64,000 nucleotides of DNA from Clavibacter michiganensis. Lineage in GTDB: Bacteria > Actinomycetota > Actinomycetes > Actinomycetales > Microbacteriaceae. This document shows, piece after piece, positions 63,364-64,000 of the stretch. The DNA is taken from the NCBI RefSeq assembly GCF_021216655.1, contig NZ_CP080437.1:744001-808000 (forward strand). The letters run 5' to 3'. Position numbers and translations under genes: made by a program. A model generated the notes under the pieces. The model ran no database searches. It had not been told where the DNA came from and saw only the letters and a list, made by a program, of their open reading frames with translations. Position 1 is the first letter of the stretch, and every line of letters starts with the position of its first letter.

Positions 63364-64000
63364 ATGACGAGCACGCGACCCACCCGCACGAGCCGATCCA
63401 CGACGGTCGCGCCGGAGGGTTCGAGCACGCGGTCGTTCCGCGGCGACATCCAGGGCCTCCGCGCCCTCGCCGTGGTCGCGGTCATCCTCGATCACCTGCT
63501 CGCGTGGCCGTCCGGCGGCTTCCTCGGCGTCGACGTCTTCTTCGTGATCTCGGGCTTCATCATCACGTCGCTCCTGCTGCGCCAGCACGACAAGCGCGGC
63601 CGGATCTCCTTCGCCGAGTTCTACCGCAAGCGCGTCAAGCGCATCCTCCCGGCCTCGACCGCCGTGCTCCTCGTCACCGTGCTCGCGAGCTGGATGGTGT
63701 TCCTCTCCGGCCGCGCCTCGGCGATCGCGTGGGACAGCGTCGCCGCGTTCTTCTTCGTCGCCAACTGGCGCTTCGCCGCGACCGACACCGACTACTGGGC
63801 CGCCGACAGCGCCGTCTCGCCCGTGCAGCACTACTGGTCGCTCGGCGTGGAGGAGCAGTTCTACGTCGTCTGGCCGATCCTCCTCACGCTCGGCCTCGCG
63901 CTCTCGCTGAGGCTCCGCGGGCCGGGCCGCTACCGCGGGATCCTCACCGCGATCCTCGTCGTCATCACGGTCGGCTCGTTCGCCTGGGCCATGGCGGACA
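63364..64000 (+). CDS. Acyltransferase 3 family protein (5' part only)
   Basis: The window ends inside this gene; 212 codons are seen. Membrane acyltransferase signatures are clear: FRGDIQGLRALAVVAVILDH (about residue 27, with the conserved His), GGFLGVDVFFVISGFIIT, FYRKRVKRILPAS and SPVQHYWSLGVEEQFY. OatA-like members O-acetylate cell-wall or surface glycans; an SGNH domain usually follows. The ATG at 63364 gives a Thr/Ser/Arg-rich cytoplasmic tail. The 249-bp gap upstream contains an A/T-rich patch (63235-63262) that could be its promoter. Confidence 0.87.
   Translation, partial: MTSTRPTRTSRSTTVAPEGSSTRSFRGDIQGLRALAVVAVILDHLLAWPSGGFLGVDVFFVISGFIITSLLLRQHDKRGRISFAEFYRKRVKRILPASTAVLLVTVLASWMVFLSGRASAIAWDSVAAFFFVANWRFAATDTDYWAADSAVSPVQHYWSLGVEEQFYVVWPILLTLGLALSLRLRGPGRYRGILTAILVVITVGSFAWAMAD

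Overview
The window is very GC-rich (roughly 73% G+C by eye) with strong third-position G/C. Its gene content points to an actinobacterium of the family Microbacteriaceae, most likely Clavibacter or a close relative. That is an inference from gene order and style: hrcA next to dnaJ, cydDC, a TTG-started leuS, a leuA with an actinobacterial Leu leader peptide, and many leaderless genes. I see no rRNA, insertion sequence, prophage, integrase or CRISPR array. This is core chromosome with a few lineage-specific inserts.

Layout. 1-2300: end of cydD, then cydC (cytochrome bd assembly transporter). 2331-4666: divergent pabC-like lyase and pabB (folate/PABA). 4766-11257: leuS, comEA, comEC, holA. 11360-14604: rpsT, a NUDIX hydrolase, an amidohydrolase and a TIGR01777-type epimerase. 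14717-16564: lepA. 16574-19448: three tandem paralogous secreted proteins of unknown function, each built from five ~46-residue repeats, on the minus strand. 19745-23260: DUF1990 protein, HAD phosphatase, hemW, VOC protein, DUF4870 membrane protein. 23448-30662: hrcA-dnaJ-rsmE-HIT-phoH-ybeY-CNNM-era, a heat-shock and ribosome-biogenesis block headed by a CIRCE operator. 30774-33025: two-component system. 33111-37087: esterase plus an aminoacyl-lipid synthase-like membrane protein. 37135-39019: leucine leader peptide, RNA switch and leuA. 39112-44315: TRIC-like channel, recO, uppS, oxidoreductase, glyS. 44367-50453: YbaK, DsbA-like protein with a coupled small protein, dusB, dgt, dnaG. 50654-59453: oligopeptide-type ABC transporter (binding lipoprotein, two permeases, a double ATPase, a third ATPase), a D-2-hydroxyacid dehydrogenase and a lactonase-fold protein. 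59473-64000: a small unknown protein, tRNA-Asn, def, a NIPA/DMT-like transporter, a glycosyltransferase, tRNA-Met and the start of an acyltransferase.

The most notable signals are regulatory rather than coding. (1) A leader peptide with three Leu codons precedes leuA, followed by two mutually exclusive hairpins, one of which buries the leuA Shine-Dalgarno: a complete translational attenuator. (2) At least fifteen genes have a -10 hexamer (TANNNT, once GATAAT) exactly 6-7 nt before the start codon, so their mRNAs are probably leaderless. (3) The heptamer GGGGGAG occurs 26 times on the plus strand and once on the minus strand, also over minus-strand genes, as expected of a replication-polarity signal. 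(4) GGATCC is strongly over-represented. (5) The three secreted repeat proteins have identical repeat spacing and are the best candidate here for an undescribed protein family. I found no dramatic new multi-gene system.
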